A stretch of 64,000 nt of DNA from Tamlana sp. 2_MG-2023 (lineage in GTDB: Bacteria; Bacteroidota; Bacteroidia; Flavobacteriales; Flavobacteriaceae), in contig NZ_JAUOSF010000003.1 in assembly GCF_030548465.1 (NCBI RefSeq), positions 62,001-126,000 of the forward strand, in the 5' to 3' direction. Made by a program: the position numbers and the translations under genes. The notes beneath the pieces were generated by a model. It was not told the origin of the DNA, searched no databases, and was given only the letters and a program-made list of their open reading frames with translations. Each line of letters starts with the position of its first letter. Within the stretch, counting starts at the first letter, position 1. This document shows, piece after piece, positions 25,490 to 34,781 of this stretch.

Positions 25490-26077
25490 TTATTTTTGAA
25501 AATTAATTATTGATTTGAAAGTTTCTTTGGGATTTTCACTTTGCCAAATGCCTCCTAAAACACCAACACCTTTATATCCTAATTTTGTAAATTCTGCAAG
25601 GTTTTTTGTTGAAACACCTCCCATTCCTATAATTGTTTTATCAATGTGAGTAACATCAAAACCACGACCTTTATAACCGGTTTTAGAAATGGATGAAAAC
25701 ACCGGACTCAGTAAATGGTAATCGAATTCGAAATAACAACTTTCTATATCCTCAGTCTCATGAAAGGATGAACTTATCGTTTTACCAAACATGTTGAGGT
25801 TTTTAAAATACTGCCCCGGATTATCAATATGGTCGATACGTTTTTGTTCTTGAAAATGAATGCCTTTTAAAGAAAACTCATTAATTAATTCATGAAAATA
25901 ATGCACTACGATTCTATCATGATATTGTTTATCTATCAGATTTAAGTAATTAACATGTTCTTCATAATTTTTGTTGGGTTTCCTTAAATGATAGTATTGC
26001 AAACCTGCTTGAAATAGCTGATGTAGTATTTCAATTTCGTTTGGAATATCATTTTCTGGAGCTATTAGAATGACCAT
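25490..26077 (-). CDS. ThiE/TenI-like protein, degenerate active site
   Basis: A 195-residue TIM-barrel protein of the ThiE/TenI superfamily, paralogous to thiE at 23308. It keeps Y-Y-H-L-R-K-P (strand 2), L-S-P-V-F-S-S-I-S-K (substrate loop) and I-G-M-G-G-V (phosphate loop). The ThiE I-N-D motif is replaced by V-H-Y-F and H-L-G by H-F-Q. It therefore more likely acts like TenI, a thiazole tautomerase, than as a second synthase, but this is inference. It lies between thiC and thiD. Confidence 0.8.
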   Translation of the reverse strand: MVILIAPENDIPNEIEILHQLFQAGLQYYHLRKPNKNYEEHVNYLNLIDKQYHDRIVVHYFHELINEFSLKGIHFQEQKRIDHIDNPGQYFKNLNMFGKTISSSFHETEDIESCYFEFDYHLLSPVFSSISKTGYKGRGFDVTHIDKTIIGMGGVSTKNLAEFTKLGYKGVGVLGGIWQSENPKETFKSIINFQK

Positions 26078-26095
26078 TTTCTTGAGTTAATAATT

Positions 26096-26142
26096 AAAAA
26101 TGAAGAATGAAAAATTAGATACCTTATTCATTCTTCATTTTT
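26096..26142 (-). terminator. Hairpin between thiC and the TenI-like gene, possible attenuator
   Basis: AAAAATGAAGAATGAA (26096-26111) pairs perfectly with 26127-26142. On the minus strand the stem is followed by TTTTTAATTATT. It falls directly after thiC in the middle of the operon, so it may lower expression of the downstream genes or protect the thiC mRNA end. Confidence 0.5.
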
Positions 26143-26156
26143 ACTTTTTCATTTTA

Positions 26157-28034
<1,878 letters not shown>

Positions 28035-28085
28035 TTAATTTCATTTTTGAGCGTATCTAGTTCCCCATTTGGGGGTTAGGGGACT

Positions 28086-28289
28086 TTACCCACCTTGGGT
28101 CGCTTGTATAATTAAAATATTGTCGTTTTCTGAAAAATGTTGGGTCGCCCAAACCTCCTTTGAAATAATAGCGCTGTTTATAGCCACAGCAATACCATTT
28201 TTGGGGGTGTTTAGTTGTTCAAGTAATTGAAGAATGTTGAAGTCTTTAGTGACTTCCATGATGTTCTCGTTAACCCGTATTTTTATCAT
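28086..28289 (-). CDS. thiS: ThiS sulfur-carrier protein
   Basis: A 67-residue ubiquitin-like protein, M-I-K-I-R-V-N to the required C-terminal G-G (A-T-Q-G-G), which becomes a thiocarboxylate and donates sulfur to ThiG. The ATG at 28289 is chosen because it gives the normal ThiS length. An in-frame extension upstream to 28415 would read into the riboswitch leader and is hydrophobic and unrelated. First gene of the operon. Activation needs a ThiF-type adenylyltransferase, which is not found in this window. Confidence 0.92.
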   Translation of the reverse strand: MIKIRVNENIMEVTKDFNILQLLEQLNTPKNGIAVAINSAIISKEVWATQHFSENDNILIIQATQGG

Positions 28290-28417
28290 TTTACAGTACA
28301 TTTTTAATGATGCTGTAAATTTTAAAGGCTTGAGAAATATGACTTTGAAATGAAAAAGTACGCGGAGTACTTTCACGAAAAGGTGTGTAAACACATATTG
28401 CAATGTGCTTTTCAACT

Positions 28418-28489
28418 TTTCCCTTCGACGGTACTAACCGCATCAGGTTCAAAGGGTTTTTCTCAGTTCTACAATTAGAACACCCCTAA
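28418..28489 (-). promoter_or_regulatory. TPP riboswitch (thi box) controlling the thiamine operon
   Basis: The minus strand shows the TPP aptamer in order: GGGGTG, a variable stem, CTGAGA, then A-C-C-C-T-T-T-G-A-A-C-C-T-G-A-T, GGTTAGTACC and GAAGGGAA at the end. These are the hallmark P2/P4/P5 sequences. It lies 128 bases upstream of the thiS ATG; the leader between must contain the expression platform. It should turn the whole operon down when TPP is plentiful. Confidence 0.95.
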
Positions 28490-28693
28490 AGTTTACACTG
28501 CGAAGGTATTAAAAAATAAATAAGGTTTTTAAGGATTGTCGTTTCTTTTTTGTGATTTAGAAATAGTGAGTATACCTATAATACTTTTTTTATATACTTT
28601 GCCATCGCTTTTTGGAAAATGATTAATCATTTTCTGATCCAACAGACTTGAAGTAGTTTTTAAATGAAACAGAAGAAATATAGACTCCTGCAT

Positions 28694-29389
28694 CTAGTTT
28701 TCTAATTTTTTCCAAGTAGTTATTGACCCATTTTTATTTCTAACTGTAAAATATTTTGGTCTTTTTTTATCTATTATTAAAGTATCTATTTGATTTAGTA
28801 TTGGTAATCCTTTTCCAACTTTTTGTAGATATACAGAAATAACATAATTGTAATTTTTATCAATACTTAATTCGTATGGGGAATAACCAATATTAGTCAT
28901 TTTTAACTTTAAAAATGTTTTATCCTTTTTTAGATTTAAAGAAGCAACTCCCTTTTCATTTGCAACGCCACCACCATAACCTTGTTTAGACAAACTATCT
29001 TTATAAAAGACGTTTACATTAGGAACGGGAATACTGTCAAAATCGAAAAACTTAAAATTTAAAGTAATAGTATTTTTATTGTTTGTCCATATTTTAGATA
29101 GATGATATCCTGTTTTTACAGGTTCTGTCTTATTATAGTTGAGAATTAATTTATTGTCTATAAAATTATATTCTCCTTTTCCATGAGCTTCTGTACCCAT
29201 GTCTCCGCCAAAACTATGTACAAATGTGTTGTCAGTTTTTAATGTTATACATGCCCCGTAATCTTTAATTTCATATTCTTCACAGAATTTACCTTTGGAT
29301 TGATTTTGGGCGTATACATTGCAATAAAATAAGCTGATATAAATCAATAGTTTAATCACATTCTGTGTCCTTCGAGCTATGGTTGCCAT
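28694..29389 (-). CDS. Exported protein of unknown function with a C-terminal beta-sandwich-like part
   Basis: A 231-residue protein with a signal peptide ending near V-Y-A-Q; a basic stretch precedes the hydrophobic core. Residues about 110-190 (I-P-V-P-N-V-N-V-F-Y ... N-E-K-G-V-A-S-L-N-L ... N-I-G-Y-S-P-Y-E-L) read like a carboxypeptidase-regulatory-like beta sandwich, a fold common in Bacteroidota surface proteins. The N-terminal half is unknown. It lies between the thi riboswitch and the small gene at 29414, on the same strand as both. Confidence 0.7.
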   Translation of the reverse strand: MATIARRTQNVIKLLIYISLFYCNVYAQNQSKGKFCEEYEIKDYGACITLKTDNTFVHSFGGDMGTEAHGKGEYNFIDNKLILNYNKTEPVKTGYHLSKIWTNNKNTITLNFKFFDFDSIPVPNVNVFYKDSLSKQGYGGGVANEKGVASLNLKKDKTFLKLKMTNIGYSPYELSIDKNYNYVISVYLQKVGKGLPILNQIDTLIIDKKRPKYFTVRNKNGSITTWKKLEN

Positions 29390-29413
29390 CTTATTTTGGT
29401 GAGGTTTCTTTTT

Positions 29414-29530
29414 TTATTGTTGTGGTTTGTATTTTATATATATGGTATCCTCAATATTAGTTTGTGCATGAATTATTGAAAACAGACATATTGCAAAAAG
29501 TATTAATAGGATATTTTCTTTATTGCGCAT
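29414..29530 (-). CDS. Possible 38-residue exported peptide or N-terminal gene remnant
   Basis: From the ATG at 29530 the frame reads M-R-N-K-E-N-I-L-L-I-L-F-A-I-C-L-F, then S-I-I-H-A-Q, then 16 residues ending K-P-Q-Q and TAA. The first 22 residues are a textbook Bacteroidota signal peptide ending A-Q. The mature part would be only 16 residues. Either it is a real short exported peptide, or the 5' stub of a decayed gene. The rest of this 336-base gap holds only the terminator at 29672. Confidence 0.4.
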   Translation of the reverse strand: MRNKENILLILFAICLFSIIHAQTNIEDTIYIKYKPQQ

Positions 29531-29671
29531 CGTTACAATCTTTAGTTAATACATCTATATCTAACTCTACAGTCTCCAACTGTTTTATTTCACTACTTAT
29601 ATAACAAACATACATATAAACTTATACATCTTAAAATGTTATATTATAGTTAGATACAATTAGTTATCCAC

Positions 29672-29701
29672 AAAAAAGCCCTTTTGATAAATCAAAAGGG
29701 C
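29672..29701 (-). terminator. Terminator of the M1 peptidase gene
   Basis: GCCCTTTTGAT and its perfect complement form an 11-base stem around a 2-base AA loop. On the minus strand it is followed by six T. It lies 25 bases after the peptidase stop. Confidence 0.85.
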
Positions 29702-29725
29702 ATATAAAATTTAGAAAAATTATTT

Positions 29726-31561
29726 CTAGTTTTCGTTATTTTCTCTATCGATATCGGCCATCATTTCGTCTGGGTCGATAGTCACGGTTTTCACGGTTTT
29801 TTCAGTTTTAAACGAATAGGTTGGATAAGCCCAAGCCCAGTCGTTTAAGGTTGTTGCTGTGGTTGGTTTTTCACCACGCATCATTTGTAATGGAATGTAA
29901 AAATCTTCAGTAGTACCATCAGTATAAGTTACGGTTAGGTCTATAGGCATTGGCATGAGGCCAATTCGTTCTAAAGTAATACTATTATTTTCAACCAATT
30001 TTACGCCGTAATCAATGGTGTTTGTGGTACGTGTCCAATCGTTTAAATACCAGTCTAATTCTAGTCCTGAAACTTTTTCCGCTACGCGGATAAAATCGTT
30101 ACCGTTAGGGTGTTTAAACGCCCATTTATCAAAATATGCTTTTATGGTTTTTTGCTGATTTTCTTGTCCGATGACATAAGCTAATTGGTTTAAAAACACA
30201 TAACCTTTGTAGTATGCCGAAATTGAAGAAGAACGATTAAAATGAAAACGATCGGCTTGAGTTGTCATTGGTTGTTCAGTTCCAGAATTAGCATAGTATG
30301 AATACACATCGTAAGTCTGTTTGGTATCTTTTTTAAATGATTTACCATTTATTTTGCTTTCTGCTAGTTTTCCAAAGTATTGGGCAAAACCTTCGTCCAT
30401 CCAATAGTTTGTTAGTTCGTTTGTAGCTAATAAAAACTGAAACCAAGTATGTGCTAACTCATGCGATGTTACACCAAATAAACCATCAAAATCACCTTCC
30501 CCTAGAATTAAAGTACACATGGCGTATTCCATGCCGCCATCGCCACCTTGAATCACTGAATATTGATCGTATGGGTATTTTCCAATGTTCTCACTGTAAA
30601 ACTGCATCAATTCAACCGTTTTTGGTTGTAGATTTTTCCAGTTTTCTAACTTGTCGGCCGGCATGGTACTTTTGTATAAAAAGTGCAGCAGCGGTCCATT
30701 AGGCACTTGCATGGTATCGTGCTTGTATTCTGGATCGGCAGCCCATGTAAAATCATGTACGTTAGGCGCCTTAAAATGCCATGTAAGTTTCTCTGATTTT
30801 GGCGTTTTGACAGTTCCTGTTTCATAACCATGACCAACGTCATTAGGGTTTTGTAAATAACCCGTTCCTCCTACTACATAATTTTTATCAATGTTAAGGG
30901 TCACATCAAAATCACCCCAAACACCATGAAATTCACGCCCTATGTAAGGATCGGCATGCCAACCTTCATAGTCGTATTCGGCTAATTTAGGATACCATTG
31001 CGTCATTGATAGGGCAACACCTTCTTTGTTATTTCGTCCAGAACGACGAATTTGAATAGGCACTTGAGCATCAAAAACCATGTCGAAAGTTACACTTTCA
31101 CCGGGCTGAATAGGTTTTGCGAGTTCCACTTCTAAAACGGTACCCACGGTTTCATGGTTAATAGTAACGCCATTTTGTTTAAGTGAATTGACTTTAATAT
31201 AACCAATTTCATTAGGTTTAAGTTTGCCTATACGATCTTTTACTCTAGCATCTGGATCAGGAATATTTTGAGAACGCACGTCCATTTCGCTACCTGGTTG
31301 AAAGGCATTAAAGTATAAATGGTAGAACACCTTGTTTAAAACATCTGGGGAATTATTGGTGTAAACCAGTTTTTGAGTGCCTTTGTATTGATAGGTGTTT
31401 ACATCCATATCAATTTCCATTTTGTAATCTACATGCTGTTGCCAATATGTAGAACAATTTTCAGGTGATGTTGCTGAGGTTTTTGTTGCGGCTGTTTGCT
31501 GTGTTGGTTTACACGAAACCAGTAATGAAACACAGAAAACAGATAAAAGAAAACGATTCAT
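29726..31561 (-). CDS. M1-family metallopeptidase lipoprotein
   Basis: A 611-residue zinc aminopeptidase. The N-terminus is a lipoprotein signal with lipobox L-V-S-C (C17). The exopeptidase motif region is G-G-M-E-Y (342-346), and the zinc motif is H-E-L-A-H with H367, H371 and the third ligand E390 in W-M-D-E-G-F-A-Q. E368 is the catalytic base. It should trim N-terminal residues from peptides, anchored to an envelope membrane. It lies in a minus-strand block with an S8 protease and an MBL hydrolase, but terminator-like hairpins bound it on both sides. Confidence 0.94.
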   Translation of the reverse strand: MNRFLLSVFCVSLLVSCKPTQQTAATKTSATSPENCSTYWQQHVDYKMEIDMDVNTYQYKGTQKLVYTNNSPDVLNKVFYHLYFNAFQPGSEMDVRSQNIPDPDARVKDRIGKLKPNEIGYIKVNSLKQNGVTINHETVGTVLEVELAKPIQPGESVTFDMVFDAQVPIQIRRSGRNNKEGVALSMTQWYPKLAEYDYEGWHADPYIGREFHGVWGDFDVTLNIDKNYVVGGTGYLQNPNDVGHGYETGTVKTPKSEKLTWHFKAPNVHDFTWAADPEYKHDTMQVPNGPLLHFLYKSTMPADKLENWKNLQPKTVELMQFYSENIGKYPYDQYSVIQGGDGGMEYAMCTLILGEGDFDGLFGVTSHELAHTWFQFLLATNELTNYWMDEGFAQYFGKLAESKINGKSFKKDTKQTYDVYSYYANSGTEQPMTTQADRFHFNRSSSISAYYKGYVFLNQLAYVIGQENQQKTIKAYFDKWAFKHPNGNDFIRVAEKVSGLELDWYLNDWTRTTNTIDYGVKLVENNSITLERIGLMPMPIDLTVTYTDGTTEDFYIPLQMMRGEKPTTATTLNDWAWAYPTYSFKTEKTVKTVTIDPDEMMADIDRENNEN

Positions 31562-31591
31562 ATGTAAATTTATTTAGTAGGATTATTTAAA

Positions 31592-31667
31592 TAAAAATGC
31601 CTGTTTGAAAATAATCGGCTGTTTTAAAACAGAACTTTGCAGTTTTTGATTATGTTCAAGCAGGCAT
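31592..31667 (-). terminator. Terminator-like hairpin after the S8 peptidase gene
   Basis: ATGCCTGTTTGA and TCAAGCAGGCAT pair at 11 of 12 positions, with an inner stem CTGTTTTAAAACAG. On the minus strand it runs into TTTTTATTT. It lies 21 bases after the S8 stop. Confidence 0.6.
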
Positions 31668-31687
31668 AAATACTAATTGTTGTAATA

Positions 31688-33298
31688 TTATTTAGCTGCA
31701 GATAATTTTGCAGCCATAATTAATGCGTTATAAGCATTTACCATTTTACCAGATTTTGTTAAATCGGCAAACGGACGAATATCAGAAGTGTTACCTCCAA
31801 CAATAACTTTTCTATTAATCGCTAAACCAGAATCTAAGATTACTGTTTTTACTTGAGCAGCTGTTAAATCTGGATAGTAAGAACGAATTAATGCAGCAAC
31901 ACCAGCAACAGCAGGAGCGGCCATAGATGTACCTCCTTTAGTATCGTATTCGTTTTCTGGAGTTGTTGAGTAAATACTTGCTCCAGGAGCAAATACATCA
32001 ACGTTTTGTTTTCCGTAGTTAGAAAAACCAGCAATCATTTTAGAACCATAAGTCGGAGCTAAGGCGCCTACTCTAATATAAGTATCTGAAATCTCTACAA
32101 AATCTACATTATCATCTGGAAAGTTAGGTGCAGTATCTACATCTTTACTGTCATTTCCTGCAGCATGTACAAAAACCACATTATTTTTAGCAGCATAAGC
32201 AATGGCTTCACGTACCCAATCGGCGTGTGGAGAATAGCTTTTACCAAAACTTCCGTTAATTACTTTAGCACCATTATCTACAGCATAACGAATAGATAAT
32301 GCCACATCTTTATCGTACTCATCACCGTTTGGCACCACTCTAACACTCATTAATTCTACGTTGTTAGCAACACCATTGGCGCCTTTTCCGTTGTTACGTA
32401 CGGCAGCAATAATTCCTGCTACGTGAGTTCCGTGACTTTCAGATTTTTTAACTGGTTTTACGTTGGCATCACCATAATTCGTATCAGTGATATCCTCTGG
32501 ATCATCTCCAGTAACACGTCCTTTTAAATCTTTATTTAAATTAGAATTTAATCGATCATTAATGCTTTCAACACCATTTTTAATTTCTTTTTCAGCATCA
32601 GCTAAAGAATCCATGCCATTGCCATACATGCTCATAGCGATTTGCTTAGCCTTTGCTAAATCTTCATCTTCTGTTTCAAGAGCTTTAACTTCTTCTTTAG
32701 TGTAATCTGCTTTCCCAAAATGTGCAGTTAAAGTTGCATTAGCATCTTTAATCACCCCATATATTTGATCGTAACGCGTTTTATTAGCGGTCCACTTCTT
32801 GTATTCTACTTCATATTCAGCTTCCGCTCTGGCATAATCTTCAGAATTTTTGTCACCACTAACTAAAATTCTAACCATTTCTAATTGTTCGTCGTAACCT
32901 TTACCTAAAAAGTTCCAACCGTGAATATCATCAACATAACCATTTTTATCGTCATCAATGCCGTTTCCAGGAATCTCATCTTCATTGGTCCAAAGAATTT
33001 CATTTAAATCTTCATGATCGATATCAATACCAGAATCAATCACAGCAACAATCACTTTTTTACCTTTTTTATTTTTAATTAATTCCGCGTAAGCGCGATC
33101 AACACTCATCCCAGGAATAGTATCTGTAACCAGGTCTAAATGACCCCAATTATGCGCTTCGGCTTCAGTAAGTTCTGAAACTTTTAAAGGAGAACTATCA
33201 ATATTTTCAACTGGTGTAGATACGATACTTGATCCACCGCAGCCATAAAGTAATACAGCTGCAAAAGCTGAAGTTGCTATTGTTTTAAATGTTTTCAT
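31688..33298 (-). CDS. S8 subtilisin-like serine protease, lipoprotein
   Basis: A 536-residue protein with lipobox L-L-Y-G-C (C20). The catalytic triad is D88 (V-I-D-S-G), H289 (S-H-G-T-H-V-A-G) and S458 (G-G-T-S-M-A-A-P), with N382 as oxyanion residue. The gap of about 200 residues between Asp and His is far longer than in plain subtilisins. It holds a largely helical, charged insert (about 135-285). A role in breakdown of outer proteins for nutrition or processing is likely. It follows the MBL-fold gene by 24 bases and is probably co-transcribed with it. Confidence 0.93.
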   Translation of the reverse strand: MKTFKTIATSAFAAVLLYGCGGSSIVSTPVENIDSSPLKVSELTEAEAHNWGHLDLVTDTIPGMSVDRAYAELIKNKKGKKVIVAVIDSGIDIDHEDLNEILWTNEDEIPGNGIDDDKNGYVDDIHGWNFLGKGYDEQLEMVRILVSGDKNSEDYARAEAEYEVEYKKWTANKTRYDQIYGVIKDANATLTAHFGKADYTKEEVKALETEDEDLAKAKQIAMSMYGNGMDSLADAEKEIKNGVESINDRLNSNLNKDLKGRVTGDDPEDITDTNYGDANVKPVKKSESHGTHVAGIIAAVRNNGKGANGVANNVELMSVRVVPNGDEYDKDVALSIRYAVDNGAKVINGSFGKSYSPHADWVREAIAYAAKNNVVFVHAAGNDSKDVDTAPNFPDDNVDFVEISDTYIRVGALAPTYGSKMIAGFSNYGKQNVDVFAPGASIYSTTPENEYDTKGGTSMAAPAVAGVAALIRSYYPDLTAAQVKTVILDSGLAINRKVIVGGNTSDIRPFADLTKSGKMVNAYNALIMAAKLSAAK

Positions 33299-33322
33299 AG
33301 TTACTTTTTAATTATATATGTG

Positions 33323-34186
33323 TTATTTATTGAATATTTCTGAAGTTGTAAATGTGTCTTTTAATCGAACACCTTTTTCGGTATGTTGCACAGTAATAAT
33401 CTCGTTATGTGCATCGTGTTCTAAAAACAAGTAGAGGTTTTCATCGGCAGCCATGTTTAGAAATTTTTCCTTTTCGTCCATGGTTAATAACGGTCTGGTG
33501 TCGTAGCCCATAACGTATGGGAGAGGCAAATGACCAACAGTAGGCAATAAATCGGCCATAAAAGCAATGGTTTTGTCCTGATATTTTATCATAGGAATCA
33601 TCTGCTTGTCGGTATGTCCGTTAGCAAAAAAGATATCGAAACCTAAAGCTGAATTTTTAAGGATATCGTTTTCTGGAAGTCCTGTAAATTTTAACTGACC
33701 ACTTTCTTCCATAGGAAGGATATTTTCCTTTAAAAAAGAGGCTCTTTCACGGCGGTTAGGCTGCGTAGCCCATTGCCAATGGTCTTCATTGCTCCAAAAA
33801 TGTGCATTTTTAAAAGCGGTTTCGTAACCTGTTCTATCTTTATTCCACTGGATACTTCCACCACAATGATCGAAATGCAAATGTGTTAAAAAAACATCGG
33901 TAATATCATCACGATGAAAACCATATTGTTTTAAAGAACTGTCTAAGCTAAAGTCGCCCCACTGGTAGTAATAACCAAAAAACTTTTCAGATTGTTTGTT
34001 CCCCATACCATTGTCGATTAAAATCAGCCGGTCACCATCTTGAATAAGAAGGCATCTCGCCGTTAAATCAATCATATTATTGGAATCTGAAGGGTTTGTA
34101 CGTTGCCAAATAGATTTTGGAACGACGCCAAACATGGCGCCACCATCAAGTTTAAAATTGCCCGTGTTTATAGGAAATAAGGTCAT
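33323..34186 (-). CDS. MBL-fold metallo-hydrolase
   Basis: A 287-residue metallo-beta-lactamase-fold enzyme. The metal motif is T-H-L-H-F-D-H-C-G-G (H-x-H-x-D-H), with N-G-H-T-D-K later and F-L-E-H-D-A-H near the end as further ligands. No signal peptide is seen. The layout resembles the lactonase/hydrolase branch of the family, but the substrate cannot be told. First gene of a likely two-gene unit with the S8 protease. Confidence 0.9.
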   Translation of the reverse strand: MTLFPINTGNFKLDGGAMFGVVPKSIWQRTNPSDSNNMIDLTARCLLIQDGDRLILIDNGMGNKQSEKFFGYYYQWGDFSLDSSLKQYGFHRDDITDVFLTHLHFDHCGGSIQWNKDRTGYETAFKNAHFWSNEDHWQWATQPNRRERASFLKENILPMEESGQLKFTGLPENDILKNSALGFDIFFANGHTDKQMIPMIKYQDKTIAFMADLLPTVGHLPLPYVMGYDTRPLLTMDEKEKFLNMAADENLYLFLEHDAHNEIITVQHTEKGVRLKDTFTTSEIFNK

Positions 34187-34193
34187 AGGGGAA

Positions 34194-34201
34194 CAAAACT
34201 A
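34194..34201 (-). promoter_or_regulatory. Bacteroidota -7 promoter element for the MBL hydrolase
   Basis: The minus strand reads TAGTTTTG (TAnnTTTG), 7 bases before the ATG at 34186, implying an almost leaderless mRNA. Confidence 0.4.
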
Positions 34202-34287
34202 AGGAATCTATTGTCAATCGGGTAAAATGTTAAGAATATATTAAGAAGATTTGTAGAAAAAATCGTTGTTTTTCCCTTGTTATGAAC

Positions 34288-34295
34288 TAAGTTTG
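34288..34295 (+). promoter_or_regulatory. Bacteroidota -7 promoter element for the metal-uptake operon
   Basis: TAAGTTTG (TAnnTTTG) is followed by C, with a TTG about 20 bases upstream as a possible -33 element. It lies 25 bases before the TTG start at 34321 and overlaps any longer reading of that gene, which helps fix its start. Confidence 0.45.
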
Positions 34296-34320
34296 CTTGC
34301 TTATTGTAAAAATTTCGTTT

Positions 34321-34698
34321 TTGAAGGCTGTTTTTTCATATATTCTCATTTTTTCATTGGCAATCAGACCCTTATATAATATGGGGTACATTGCCTATTT
34401 TGAGTTAAATGTTGACTATATTATAGAAACTTATTGTATCAATAAAGAGGCCCCGAAATTAGAATGTAATGGTAAGTGTCACTTGGTAACGCAACTGGCT
34501 TCAGGTACTTCAAATAATTCAACTAGCGATTCGTATTTGGCTTCCCTTTTTGAAGCCTTTGTACCTGTTTATTTTCAGCCTTATCATCTTAATAGTATCA
34601 ATTCAAATAGTTCAGAATTAATACCGCATAATTGGAGGTATCTCCATGCTATTAATACGGTATTTAAAGACTGTACGGTACCACCACCTAAGGTTTAA
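34321..34698 (+). CDS. Small conserved protein with C-N-G-K-C-H motif, upstream of TonB receptor
   Basis: A 125-residue protein if started at the TTG at 34321; an earlier TTG at 34297 lies too close to the promoter element. The N-terminus is one hydrophobic segment (V-F-S-Y-I-L-I-F-S-L-A-I). The sequence then reads Y-I-I-E-T-Y-C-I-N-K and L-E-C-N-G-K-C-H-L, a Cys/His cluster that could bind metal, and ends P-P-P-K-V. I know similar short proteins upstream of metal-type TonB receptors in this phylum, without a defined role. It lies 83 bases before the receptor, same strand. Confidence 0.7.
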   Translation: MKAVFSYILIFSLAIRPLYNMGYIAYFELNVDYIIETYCINKEAPKLECNGKCHLVTQLASGTSNNSTSDSYLASLFEAFVPVYFQPYHLNSINSNSSELIPHNWRYLHAINTVFKDCTVPPPKV

Positions 34699-34781
34699 TG
34701 TGTTTTCTAAAAACTTACAAGCGCTTTTTGAAATTTTCTCAAAAAGGAAGCTTGCTATTACATTAAACCAAACCTAATTAC

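Noticed and set aside
28290-28415. In-frame 42-residue extension of ThiS
   Set aside because: It reads into the riboswitch leader, is hydrophobic and unrelated to ThiS; the 67-residue form has the normal length.
29663-29671. Perfect DnaA box TTATCCACA
   Set aside because: It stands alone next to a terminator, without further boxes or an AT-rich unwinding region.
34297-34320. Earlier TTG start of the small Cys/His protein
   Set aside because: It begins 2 bases after the -7 promoter element, so it would not be on the mRNA.
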